Positions 44,315 through 55,990 of a stretch of DNA of 64,000 bases are shown here, piece by piece. Each line of letters starts with the position of its first letter. The stretch's first letter is position 1. The position numbers were made by a program, and so were the translations under genes. Under the pieces are notes generated by a model that searched no databases, was not told where the DNA came from, and saw only the letters and a program-made list of their open reading frames with translations. The DNA comes from Neelides folsomi. Its lineage: Eukaryota; Arthropoda; Collembola; Neelipleona; Neelidae. The stretch covers positions 1-64,000 of the forward strand of contig JAQGBZ010000295.1 of the NCBI GenBank assembly GCA_034687125.1, written 5' to 3'.

Positions 44315-46427
44315 TTACAAGTCTAGCAATTGGGTTAATTCAGCTTCGTCTAAATTAATTTTAATTGTTCGAGTTTCTTGAACTCTCAAAACGACAGGGA
44401 CACTTGAACATGGGAGAACATCCACATCCGTGATGACAGCTGTGATAAACTGCGGAGGGGTCACATCGTAAACGAGGGAGGGTGCAGAGCAATAATGGCC
44501 CATCTCGTGATTATTCCTAATCCCTGCATATTTCTCTAGAAATTCAATATCCGGGCCAAGCTCATTGAGGAAAAAGGAATCTGTGGGAGACTTGTCGCAA
44601 AATTTGTACGTTTCGCAGCAAACAAGGAAGGGGATGTTGTGGGAAGCGGCGAGGAGGGCAATTTGCGAAGTTCCTGAATGGGCCATGACCCCGCCATTGC
44701 TCAAGAGTGCATGAGCTCCAAGCAGAACCTTCGTCACAGAAGTCATGTAATTGCTCAACCCGGAAAGACCCACATAGCGAACGTTCATTCCCAAAGTCTC
44801 TAGATTTCCACCTAAAAATCCAATAAGAGATTATTTCTTCTAAGATATATTAAATAATATTAGAAATATATATTAAATATTTATAAGCATATTAATATTG
44901 TATGAGGAAGGAATGAGGTCCAGAATTTGTCAATTACCGAATCGTTTATTTTTGAGAAGTTGGAGACCAAGGGAAGTGCATTTATTATTAATTGCTCTGC
45001 TGTCCACAATGATCAATGAGAATCTTTTCCTCTTCTTCGGATCGGGTGTGTTGAATAATGGAAGAGATGAGAGGATGATGTCCCTCACGATCTCGTTCGT
45101 TCCAAATATGAGGATCGTGTCTCCTTCCTCAATCATGGCTCTGCCCTTTAGAATAATGGCGTGTTTGGCTTTATCAATCCTTTCGTCTTCGAAATGCTTG
45201 AGAGCTCCAAGCAAAGCCATCTTCATCTCTTCTTCGCTGGATTCCACATCGAGGTCTCGGATGGCTCCTCGGAAATACTCAAGTGAATTGTCCATGGCGA
45301 CCGCAAAGGGCCGGCATTTTCTCAAAAAGTCCAAATTGGGGTTCAAGTCGTTTGAGAACTCGTATTTGAAGTTTTTCTCCGATGAAGTCTCATACTCGCT
45401 GATGTAGATCCTTATGGCGGCGAAAAGAGCCTTGCACCTTTTATTTGATCCGTGAATGGCCCCGCTCGAATACAAGTATCCCAACTTGGCAAAACAAGGA
45501 AGAATTTCAAAATTGATCTCTTTGAGCAAATCCCTTGCGTCGTGAACTTTGGGAAGATGATCAAAGAGCGAATGAACTTTCGAATCGCCTCTGGTCTTCA
45601 ATCTTCTCATTTTGGAATCAACTGGACCAGGAATGGACTTCCCTTTAACATCTTTGCTTTCAACTTCTTTGCCAGATTTCGGCTTGGCTGGTGAAGATGT
45701 CGATTGTTCATTTTTCTACAAGAAAATATAATTACGTTTTAATTAAAAAAAATCATACTAAGCTAGTACATTCATTTTTATAATATCTGATGACTTTTAA
45801 GAATTGATAAAATGTACTTCTTTTCTTGAAGTCTTCTGTTTCCCTTTCCCCTTTTGATCAGCTTCAATTGGAGGTTTAGTCACCACCTTGATAAAATTAT
45901 CAATTAGTAATATACATATATTATGAATTATTATTATAGTGCTTAAGTATATCTACTTACAAATTGTAAATATACAATACTTAAGGTAACATATTTCAAC
46001 TTACAAAAATGTTAAATAAAAAAAATTGTGTGTGAACCTTTTCTAATTTAATTTTTTCACTGCTTTCAATGGGAGATTGAATAATAATATCTGCTATAGG
46101 CGTCTTTGATGCAGTCACCGTGTCCTATTGCATCATTGAAGCATAAAGTGAGAAATTTTTATAATTAATAATGAATTTTAAGTGCGTATATGTTAGATCT
46201 AATTTCCGTACAAGAGTCGCTTGATCCGACGAACTTTGTCCTCCAATGTTTAGCTCGATTTCTACCAACTTTAACTTTTGGAGTAAAGACGGTGCGAAAG
46301 AGTCAAAGGGCGATGGAGGGAGTTGTTCTTGGCCAGTGGTTCCAGGACCACCAGATGCGGCCGCAGCCGCTGCAGCTTTTTCATTCACTTTCGCTTGTCT
46401 TTTCTCTTTCTTTTCCTTCTTCCCCAT
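44315..46427 (-). CDS. EIF2B4: Translation initiation factor eIF2B subunit delta
   Basis: Regulatory subunit of the eIF2B decamer, the guanine-nucleotide exchange factor for eIF2 and target of stress control by eIF2 phosphorylation. Five exons, all in phase: 46212-46427, 46038-46124, 45818-45886, 44938-45715, 44315-44811; 548 residues (human about 523-543). The N-terminus is Lys-rich then poly-Ala (residues 1-25), followed by low-complexity linkers as in the family. The IF-2B Rossmann-like domain starts near residue 185 and ends with LLGAHALLSNGGVM, CCETYKFCDKSPTDSF, NELG, LVYDVTPP and CSSVPVVLR, all classic eIF2B delta signatures. The small 69- and 87-nt exons are lysine/acidic linkers and are less sure than the two large exons. 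It is transcribed away from TMEM33. Confidence 0.97.
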
Positions 46428-47645
46428 TCTGACACCCTCAATTAATTTTATAACCCAATTTCCAAATTTGGACCACCTGCGAAATCTCCAAATTTAGCAG
46501 AATCAGGAATCAGAATCAATTTATAAGAAACGACGAGAAAAATAAATGGTCATATGACTCCTATGACTTGTCAATCTCCCACTTATTTCTATTTCTCATA
46601 ATACCCCAACTATTTGGAAAATTTCAACATTTAGGTTCTGTATACTTTTTTTTCTCTCAATTAGACTAATTTAATCTATTTGACTTTAACGTTAATTTCA
46701 AGCACTTAGGTAGGGATAAATATTTATATATAAAAAATTATTATTAAATTATTTTCATTATAATTATAAGTTAGTTAATAATTAGTAGTCATAAGAGTAA
46801 TAGTCATTTGTGTAATTTCCTAATAGAAAGAAGTTACATAACACATTGCATAGCTATATTTAATATTTGTATGTGAAGTACTTATATGTGTGCATAGATC
46901 ATAGAGTACTTGCACTTATTCATATATATATGTATTATATATATGTGTGTAATGTTGTTGAATCGTGGTGCCCTCGGTGGATGGCCTATTAACGTTGGCA
47001 AAGACCAGCGGAAATATCTAATAGAGAAACCGTCGTTCGTGAAGGAGAAAGCGAACCTTAAAATCGTTCTAAAAGTTAAAATTGTTAAAGTGTTAAAGGA
47101 ATTGGGGGTGAAGCACATTTAGTTTATTCAAGTCATTTATCATTTCACCAACAACCGAGATCATTCAACATCATCCGAATAACCATTTTGGCGAGTTGGG
47201 ACGAAGGTATTTTATTTAATTCTCCCAATGTAGGAAATTTTACAATTTTAGTAGAAAAGGGTTTCATGAGTCATGTCTTGTCAAACGTGTTATTCACTTT
47301 CGTCATTCCATTTTGGACAATGAGTGGTTGGACAACAATGGATGTGTAATTGTTGTTTTTAATTACCTTTTCACTTAATGGATTCCAATCCAATTTTATA
47401 ACCAATTGATCGATTGTTTGTTTAAGTTCCCGTAGCCCAATTCTTCAACCCCTACTTAATTATTCATTTCTATTGACTTTTGAACTCCAACGTAATATTT
47501 TATAAGCGTAGTTGGATCCAAAGAAGGTTATTGGAGAAGCAACAATTTACTTTATTTCAATATGCCTCAATTTCCCCTTTATTGATTGATGAGTGGATGG
47601 GCGGAATTTGGGCTAATTAAGTGAATTACTCTCCTTCAGGTCACG
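46428..47645. promoter_or_regulatory. Divergent promoter region, eIF2B delta / TMEM33
   Basis: A 1.2 kb gap between the minus-strand start at 46427 and the plus-strand start at 47646. It is AT-rich, with a GC-richer patch at about 46950-47110 that is open on both strands but unrecognised; this may be a 5' UTR or promoter. No specific motif is claimed. Confidence 0.4.
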
Positions 47646-49010
47646 ATGGCGGAGAGACCTCCAACCGATGGGGCTGAACCTACTGGACCAGCGTCGGGTC
47701 ACCTTCCTGTCCAATGGGGAAACGCTATCAATGTGATTAAACTGCGACCGATTGACACGACCCTCTGGCTTACTCGATTGGCAACCATTATATTTGGGAT
47801 CTTGTACCTCCTTCCTGTTATCGGGTAACAATTCCATACATATTTAAATACTACTTAAGTCCATAATGTCTCAATGCAGTAAATACATGGTTATAATTAC
47901 AATTACAATTACTAACATTAAGAAAATGTCAAATTTATATAAAAAACTTTAAGTTTAATTGTAATATTTGACGTTATAACAAGTGAATGAGATCAAGTTT
48001 AATTTTGAATCTGCTAAAATATAAATAATGTAAAGTAATGTAAAAAATTTTTTATACGATTTATATTATTTTAAATAATAAATTTATATTACTACTAATA
48101 TATTATTTTATATTGAATTAGATCTCCAGTCAACTTTTACTACAAGGCATTGATTGCAAATGCAGCAACTTCAGCACTTCGCCTTCATCAGCGACTCCCA
48201 GTCATTTCCTTCAACCGTGTTTTTTTGAACCAACTCCTCACTGAAGACTCGTGCCATTATCTTTTTTTCTCACTAATTTTCCTTTACTGTTCCCCCATTA
48301 CACGTAAGATAATTTTTTATTGATTTCATAATTGTTAGGTATCGATCTAAAAATCCATTTTTAATCATTTCAGTGGCCATCATGCCCATCTTTCTCTATG
48401 CAATTCTTCACTTCTTTAGCTTCTCATTGGTTTTACTTGACGTAAGTTGATTTAAAATTTAAAAATTAATTTAAGACAATTTAAAAATCCCATGGAATAT
48501 TGAAGCCCTTTTAAAAAGAATACGATAATTAATATACCATTTAAATATATATTTGCAGGCTGTTGGACGAAACTCTGTTTGGATCGCTCGAATTTTCATT
48601 TCAATCATTGAATATCAAACCATCACTCTTCTTAGAATGATTGCCGGAGCTGAAATTTTTACCATGATATTCACTGTCTTGTACACATTCATGTAATAAT
48701 CCAATTTACTAATTTGCAACCACAACTAACTTCCTGATAGATTCTCCAGTTTGTTAACTTTGATTCATTTTGTTTCAGTGGGAAGGCCTCATTCCTCACT
48801 CCTTTCGTCTACTACCGATTCCTGACTCTTCGCTATTCATCCAGACGGAATGGGTACACGCGGATGATGTTCTACGAAATTCGGATCGTGATGGAAAAAG
48901 CCGCAAATCATCCCCGATGCCCATCCTTCTTTGGCTCGACCATTCTGAGTGTCATCTCCTTCATCTCTCGCCTTGCTCCCCCAATTCCTCCCCCAAATGC
49001 TGGATCTTAA
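47646..49010 (+). CDS. TMEM33: TMEM33 (Pom33 / Kr-h2 family ER membrane protein)
   Basis: ER and nuclear-envelope multi-pass protein that shapes ER tubules with reticulons. Five phase-consistent exons: 47646-47824, 48122-48303, 48374-48441, 48559-48692, 48779-49010; 264 residues (human 247). An acidic/polar N-terminal tail of about 35 residues precedes a helix (RLATIIFGILYLLPV). Hydrophobic segments follow in each later exon. Family motifs include FYYKALIANAATSALRLHQR in exon 2, GRNSVWIAR in exon 4 and FVYYRFLTLRYSSRRNGYTR in exon 5, ending APPIPPPNAGS. A poly(A) signal AATAAA lies 40 bp after the stop. It converges on RpS3, with stops only about 125 bp apart. Confidence 0.97.
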
Positions 49011-49049
49011 ATCAACCAAACGAATCCTGCATTCTCATGAACAAATGGA

Positions 49050-49055
49050 AATAAA
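49050..49055 (+). terminator. TMEM33 poly(A) signal AATAAA
   Basis: A canonical hexamer 40 bp after the TMEM33 stop. The opposing RpS3 signal is 50 bp further on. Confidence 0.65.
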
Positions 49056-49099
49056 ATTGTTTGTATCATAATGTTATTTCAAAATTCCAAGAACGGATT

Positions 49100-49105
49100 T
49101 TTATT
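49100..49105 (-). terminator. RpS3 poly(A) signal AATAAA
   Basis: A hexamer on the minus strand about 30 bp after the RpS3 stop, suiting a very short 3' UTR typical of ribosomal protein genes. Confidence 0.65.
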
Positions 49106-49134
49106 CATTTCATAAATTTCAACGGAGTGTAAAC

Positions 49135-50243
<1,109 letters not shown>

Positions 50244-50886
50244 TATGACGGGGAAACGACGTTGGGTCGACTGGAGCCGTGTCTGTGTGAAGGGACGAGT
50301 CGGACCACTCTGGATCTCAATTCCACTTCTGTCACTAGAGGACTCCTCAAACCAAGCAAATTCATTTCCATGCCCCTCAATCCCTCGCGCCTTTTTGATT
50401 CAAATCATCGCTGGTTGTAGGATGATGGAAGGAACTTAACTTGGCCTCATCCTTTCTTCTTCCACTTTCAATTCTTTGAATGAGCAAATTCAATTTGCCA
50501 AATTGAATATTCAAAATTATAAAAAAAGAGAGGATTGGCATGCGTTGTTAGTTGCCGACCATTCATGATCTCTTCATTTACATCTTGTCTCTCTTGGTCC
50601 TTTCCATCCCCTCGACGTTGGGTCATTTTCCAACTGACTTTCAAGACGTGACTTCAATACTCGACCTTCATTAATTTTACATTTTTAGTTTGTTAAGTGT
50701 TTGCCCAACTAGTTAGTCCACTTCAGCTTTTACGTGATTCGAGTCTTTATACATTAGGTAATTGAATAAAACTAATTTTAATACTCTATAAAACGCGAAT
50801 TAATCTAAATCAAAGTATTTAAATCAAAGTATTTAAATTAAAGTATTTAAATTAAAGTATTTAAATTAAAGTATTTAAATTTGCAG
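50244..50886. promoter_or_regulatory. Divergent promoter gap RpS3 / cathepsin O, with minisatellite
   Basis: About 640 bp separate two divergent genes. The RpS3-proximal 200 bp is GC-richer and open by chance. The cathepsin side ends with five 14-bp tandem units that run directly into a TTGCAG splice acceptor, so a 5' UTR intron for cathepsin O is likely. Confidence 0.45.
50807..50880. repeat. 14-bp tandem minisatellite (5 units)
   Basis: Five contiguous copies of AAATYAAAGTATTT (two with C, three with T) are followed by a partial AAAT. The array ends directly at TTGCAG, the probable acceptor seven bases before the cathepsin O start codon. Confidence 0.9.
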
Positions 50887-50893
50887 GATTTAA

Positions 50894-52527
50894 ATGGATC
50901 GGTCTAACTGGAAAGGAATACTTGTGTGGGTTGTCATCTGCTGCCTTTGCTTCTTTGGAATTCCCATTAAGCTTAAAGGAAACAAATCGACTCTTGAAAC
51001 TTCCTTCAAAGACTATGCTTTAGCATTCAACAAATCTTACAGTCAAGATGAGATTACAAATAGACTTCCGCATTTTGAGGTAAATATTCTTCAAATATAC
51101 ATACAGTATTTGGCCGAAAGATACCCCGGGCATCTTTAAATAAGTCGGTTAAAATAAGTATAGGTTAACTATGAGTTTCTGCATATTTGATAACTTTTGA
51201 CTTAAATTTACCATTATAGAGTTAGGAAGAACTATTATTATAGGCTCTTTGTGACATTTTAATTGGAAATTAACCAGTTTTATATGCCCCGGTGTATAAA
51301 ATATTATATAAAGTTTATATATAATATACACCGGGGCATCTTTTGGGACCGGGGTATCTTTCGACCAAATACGGCATATCTTTTTACAAGTATTATATAT
51401 ATATATATATGTTGTTGATGCGTAATATTAGTAAAAGTCATAAAAGAGTGGAATTTAAGTGGAATTATTATTTTAATTATTCCAGAAATCCTTAAGTCGA
51501 ATCTCGGAGCTGAATAGCAATGATAGTCATTTACTCAAACTGAGCAGCTTTTCTTCCTCACACTCGCTCAAGTGGCACGAGGGATTGCCCAAAAGTGAAG
51601 GCAGCGCATCTTGGGGACTCACCGAGTTCTCGGATTTGAGCCCGGAGGAATTTCAAGACAAGTACTTGGACAAAAACTTGCTCACCCGAATTCTGAGTCG
51701 GGATTCTCAAAGGAAGAGTCACATTGTGAATCATTACAAGAAATTTGAATACACGATTGGGAGGAAGAAACGATCCACGACGATTCCCGATCGAATGGAT
51801 TGGAGAACCAAAGGCATCATCAGCTCAGTGAAACATCAAAAGGATTGCGGAGCTTGTTGGGCATTTTCCACTGTGGAGACTGTCGAGAGCATGCACGCAC
51901 TGAGGTCGGGAGCGATCACTCCGCTCAGTGTTCAACAAGTGAGGAATCAAATAATTATAACCGCTAAAACTAACAAGTAAGTCTTTCAATTCTCCACAGG
52001 TCGTGAATTGTGCTACAAATGGGAATATGGGGTGTAAAGGAGGAGATACCTGCAGTGCGCTCCAATGGATTTCCGAAAATAAAATTGTGACGGAAAATGA
52101 TTATCCCCTCACGCTCAAAGACGGAACTTGCGGTGTGAAAAGTTCAAGTATGGGAATTACGATCAACTCAAATCATACTTGCAACAAGTACAAATAATTA
52201 ATATTATTTATTATTATGTTTATGCTCAATTATTCTATTAAAATTAATATAATGCATTATTGAAGACAGCCGTTGAAGTAATATTAAATTACAAATTGTA
52301 ATGGTTTAATTTTCAGTTTTGAGGGATCGGAAAACAGCATTTTGAATCTCTTGGCCCGTCATGGTCCCGTGGTTGCTGCAGTGGATGCCACCAATTGGCA
52401 GTATTACGTTGGAGGAGTCATCAAATTCAATTGCGAGTCAAACAACAATCACGCCATACAGGTAAATTCCATTCAAAAGAAATTCCATGCATAGGAATGA
52501 TATGAAGTCAATACTTATGTAAGGTCT

Positions 52528-52558
<31 letters not shown>

Positions 52559-52725
52559 TAATGTTTTAGATTGTCGGATATGACAAAACTACGGATACCC
52601 CTCATTACATAGTGAGGAACTCGTGGGGAAATTCATTCGGAGACAATGGATATCTCTACATAGCCATTGGATCGAATCTTTGTGGGATTGCTCGGGAAGT
52701 CAGTGCGTTGTCTGTCAAGCCTTAA
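50894..52725 (+). CDS. CTSO: Cathepsin O-type papain-family cysteine protease
   Basis: Lysosomal/secreted cysteine protease made as a proenzyme. Five phase-consistent exons: 50894-51079, 51486-51938, 52000-52187, 52317-52461, 52570-52725; 375 residues. A hydrophobic signal segment (residues about 9-24) and an inhibitory prodomain with WGLTEFSDLSPEEF precede a basic RKKR processing-like site (about 155-158) and the mature domain (IPDRMDWR). Catalytic residues are visible: Gln180 and Cys186 (HQKDCGACWAFS), His in NNHAIQIVGYD and Asn in VRNSWGNSFG. Motifs NGNMGCKGGDT, DTPHYIVRNSWG and GSNLCGIAREVS fit cathepsin O better than L or B. QKDCGACW replaces the usual QGxCGSCW. A transposon sits in intron 1. 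Confidence 0.94.
51104..51374. mobile_element. MITE-like inverted-repeat element in cathepsin O intron 1
   Basis: The left end CAGTATTTGGCCGAAAGATA is matched on the opposite strand by CCGTATTTGGTCGAAAGATA at the right end. The repeats continue through ACCCCGG, about 27 bp with two mismatches. TA precedes the left end; the right flank is CA, so the TA duplication is imperfect. A second, perfect 15-bp hairpin (51284-51298 with 51325-51339, core GCCCCGGTGTATA) sits inside, next to the right end. No transposase is present. It resembles pogo/mariner-type MITEs. Confidence 0.75.
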
Positions 52726-52800
52726 TCGATCCATTTTCTCATTACGGACCTCTCACCTGTGATATTTAAATGCTCGTGCCATTTAAAAATTTTCAATTTT

Positions 52801-52806
52801 TTTATT
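52801..52806 (-). terminator. TMEM45-like poly(A) signal
   Basis: AATAAA on the minus strand, 123 bp after the TMEM45-like stop at 52929. It lies inside the expected 3' UTR of cathepsin O. Confidence 0.5.
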
Positions 52807-52851
52807 TTTCCGTGTTCACTTGTACACAAGTCCTACTTAAATTTTAAAATG

Positions 52852-52857
52852 AATAAA
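52852..52857 (+). terminator. Cathepsin O poly(A) signal
   Basis: AATAAA 127 bp after the cathepsin O stop. It lies inside the expected 3' UTR of the opposite TMEM45-like gene, implying overlapping antisense 3' ends. Confidence 0.55.
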
Positions 52858-52928
52858 TTGTACTTGTAATTTACACATTTTTGATATTAAAAAGATTAAA
52901 AAGAATAGAAAATTGTTTTTGAAGCTCT

Positions 52929-55900
52929 TCATACTTCCTCGCTCTCCGAGTCGATGATTTGATGGAGACTTTTGCCCTTGACGTGGCCATTGGTGGTCCC
53001 ACCGTTGAGGATCTTGGTGAGGGGATCGTCGGCCGTTTCGAGCATTTGGTACAGCGGCCCTGGTCCTTGCATCTTTTCCACACGGAGCCAGATGAGGATC
53101 CCGAAGCCCATCATCATCATCAAGAGAGCCGCCATGTGCCAAGTGAACACGAGAGTGACCGTCATCATCTACAGAACCGATGTTTAATTTGGAATTCCTC
53201 ATACATAAGTACATAGGATTGAACTCGTTGTTTTTCTTACTTGTGCATGATCCATTTGATCCCATTTGTCTCCAATGGGAGGATACAAGAAGAATCCAAT
53301 CTGATAGAACCACGTTCCTTGGAACATCGTGAAGAAGGATCTCATTAGGGCTGCTGAGACGTTTTTGGGGTTGGACATCTCCAGGACCGTTGAACACGCA
53401 CACGCCACAATGATGTAAAACAGAAACATGTGAACCTATTGGCAATTAGTTTTAAATATCAATCATATTCAAATACTCAATTTAAATCTAATTTAAATAC
53501 CAATCTTGATTTGATATCACGTTACAGGAATACACGTTTTTATAAATATATTACATAGAGACTTTCTTTCATCTGGGTCAACAAACTAATACCAAATAGT
53601 AATATGATTTAATGTGACATTTAATATCCACAATATGGATATTTCATAATCTCCTGTCAAATGAATTTTTAATAAGCTTCTCAATTATGTAGATTGACTC
53701 CCCAAATGTTAAAAGGTCCCTCATATTTAATGGGAATTATTATTTTATGAAAACTACCTGAATGTCCATGTGAGACCTTCCATGAAGGTGATTGAAAAAG
53801 AGGAATCCCTCGACGATGAACCCGAGAGTCGCAGTAATGTAATCGAGTCGCCGAGGAAGTTCCCAGTTCTTGTACTGAAGGAGATCGACGATCCCGTTAA
53901 GTCCGAAGAAAAAAAACATCGTCATGTGTTGAGCCTAAAGTGAGAGTGAAAGCGAATCAAATGGGAATTTGTTGGCAAACTCACATTTCCATAGTGGGTA
54001 AAATGTCCGTTCTCGAAACCAGTGACAAATTCTCCTAAATTCATCAAAATATGGACAAAAATAAGTTCACAATATGCATAATAATATATATATACATTAT
54101 ATATAAATATTATAACTTATTATAACATAAGTACACATACATAAATAATGAATACAAAGTACAATATTCAAGTAATTATTTGAAAAGAGCCATGAATTAT
54201 ACATTTGGTTTTAGTTTTGGTGAACATTTTCTAACTTATAAATTCATGAACATTGTAGATACAGTCGACCTATATAGGATACACTTCCTGATTTCCTTCC
54301 CGTTTCATCATTTTATGGTTTACTTTAAATTCTTGAATTGGGTTAAAATTGAAAAAGTAATTAAAACTTTGATTAAAACCTATTCAGATCGATATGTAAA
54401 ACAACATAGTATGTGTACCTACCTGTATATAGAGTTATAATTATAATATCAGCATTAAGAACAAAAAATCATATCCTTGGTCTTTCACTTCATTCTACAT
54501 ATTCTCCAGTTTAATCTGAATGGACGAATTCACTCAAAAACGTCTTCACTTGCCCAGGAGTGCATACCTAAGTATGGGCGGATAATTGCAAATATATATG
54601 AATATTGTATCCCTATCAGTACATAAATATTACAATAGAAGCATATAGGACCATATAGCCCTGCATTTTAAATATTCTATAAGGCCCCAGATGTGGAAAA
54701 GTTGTCTGAGCCTTTTTCCCATCGAGGCGGAATGGAAGCAGCTTACAATTTTGTTTTCATGTAAATAGAACCCTAAAGCCCTCAACGTATCAACTGTACA
54801 ACATGTCGACTCATAACAATCCCATGTTTGATCAGTGCACGTGATTAGAATCAAGGTGTGAAGGAGATTTAAGGGCTAATTGGTCTACAAACAAATTGAA
54901 CGAACCAAGAATTCCGAAGCAAACTGCTCCAATTTTTACAATGCTCTCCATTGGGAAACTTCTCGGAGGTGAAGTGAAACAGCTCGTGTTTCTGTAACTC
55001 TGCGGGCGAAATCGCTTGGCGTAGAAATACCTGTAGATAAATATCTATATTAAAGTCACCCATTAATTATGTAAATTTATCTGTTAACTATTACATATGA
55101 ATTTAGGGACTTTTTATATCATTTAAACTTTTAACATATAAATATTTCGGAAGTGATTCTAACAACATATATCATAGATTTTGAAAAATACTGAAAATAT
55201 TATTCAGTAAATAACATTAATAATAGGAGTTATAATAGGGGAAATTTCTCCGTATAACTGACAATGTCGGCCCTATAAATATGTTAAACTAATATACACA
55301 TTAAGTAAATATGTAAGTATATATGTATTTATAATAATATGAAGTATGTAATAGTTAAATAGCATAAGCGTCTTCACTAAAAAAACATTTTAAGGATGTT
55401 TGATCATTATTGCATACATGCATATAATATAGTTATATACCTGAGTATGTATGCTTATTCTCAACCTGGGATTCTTTACTGAATCCCTTCACTTTTAAAC
55501 ATTATTTTCTAAACAACATGACCCATAATAGGTAAATAAACGTCTCACACGATTTGTGCAAAGTGATAAAAAACTATGAACTCTAAACTTTAGGATAATT
55601 TGATACATGGATCAAATTGACTTTCTTTCTCATACACATATTCGATTATGGGAAAAATAAGATTGGATGCGTGCACGTATCGATTTTCGAACCTCAATGT
55701 TTTCCTATTGTATTCGACTCATGTCGATTAATTGTAGGTTTGCTATATAATTGAAACCACAACTTTTGTGTTACTATGAATATACTTTAACTTATGTATA
55801 CATATACACACGTGTTGTTTCGTGGGCCAGCCATTTAGGAAAAACTTTCTTTGCTCTTTCATTAAAGAGAAATTGAATTTGTAAGAAAGTGAAAAACAAC

Positions 55901-55990
55901 TTACCGGTAAAATATGTTGTAGAGCCACCAAATAGCAAAGCTAAAGAAAAATGTTCCTGGAACGACGTGTCCTAGGAAGCTGAAAATCAT
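52929..55990 (-). CDS. TMEM45B: TMEM45-like (DUF716) multi-pass membrane protein
   Basis: Seven-span membrane protein of the TMEM45/DUF716 family; its molecular role is poorly known (trafficking and signalling roles proposed). Six phase-consistent exons: 55905-55990, 54906-55030, 53985-54034, 53758-53934, 53241-53435, 52929-53168; 290 residues (human about 275). It starts MIFSFLGHVVPGTFFFSFAIWW, the family's GHxLPGxFF-WW signature. Later motifs are AQHMTMFFFFGLNGIVD, VEGFLFFNHLHGRSHMD and GTWFYQIGFFLYPP...WDQMDHA. The cytosolic tail ends in acidic ESEEV, like the TMEM45 C-terminus. The 50-nt exon and the weak GTTCGT donor of exon 2 are the least certain parts. Introns 2 and 3 counted from the 3' end are short; two upstream introns are nearly 0.9 kb each. 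Confidence 0.92.
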
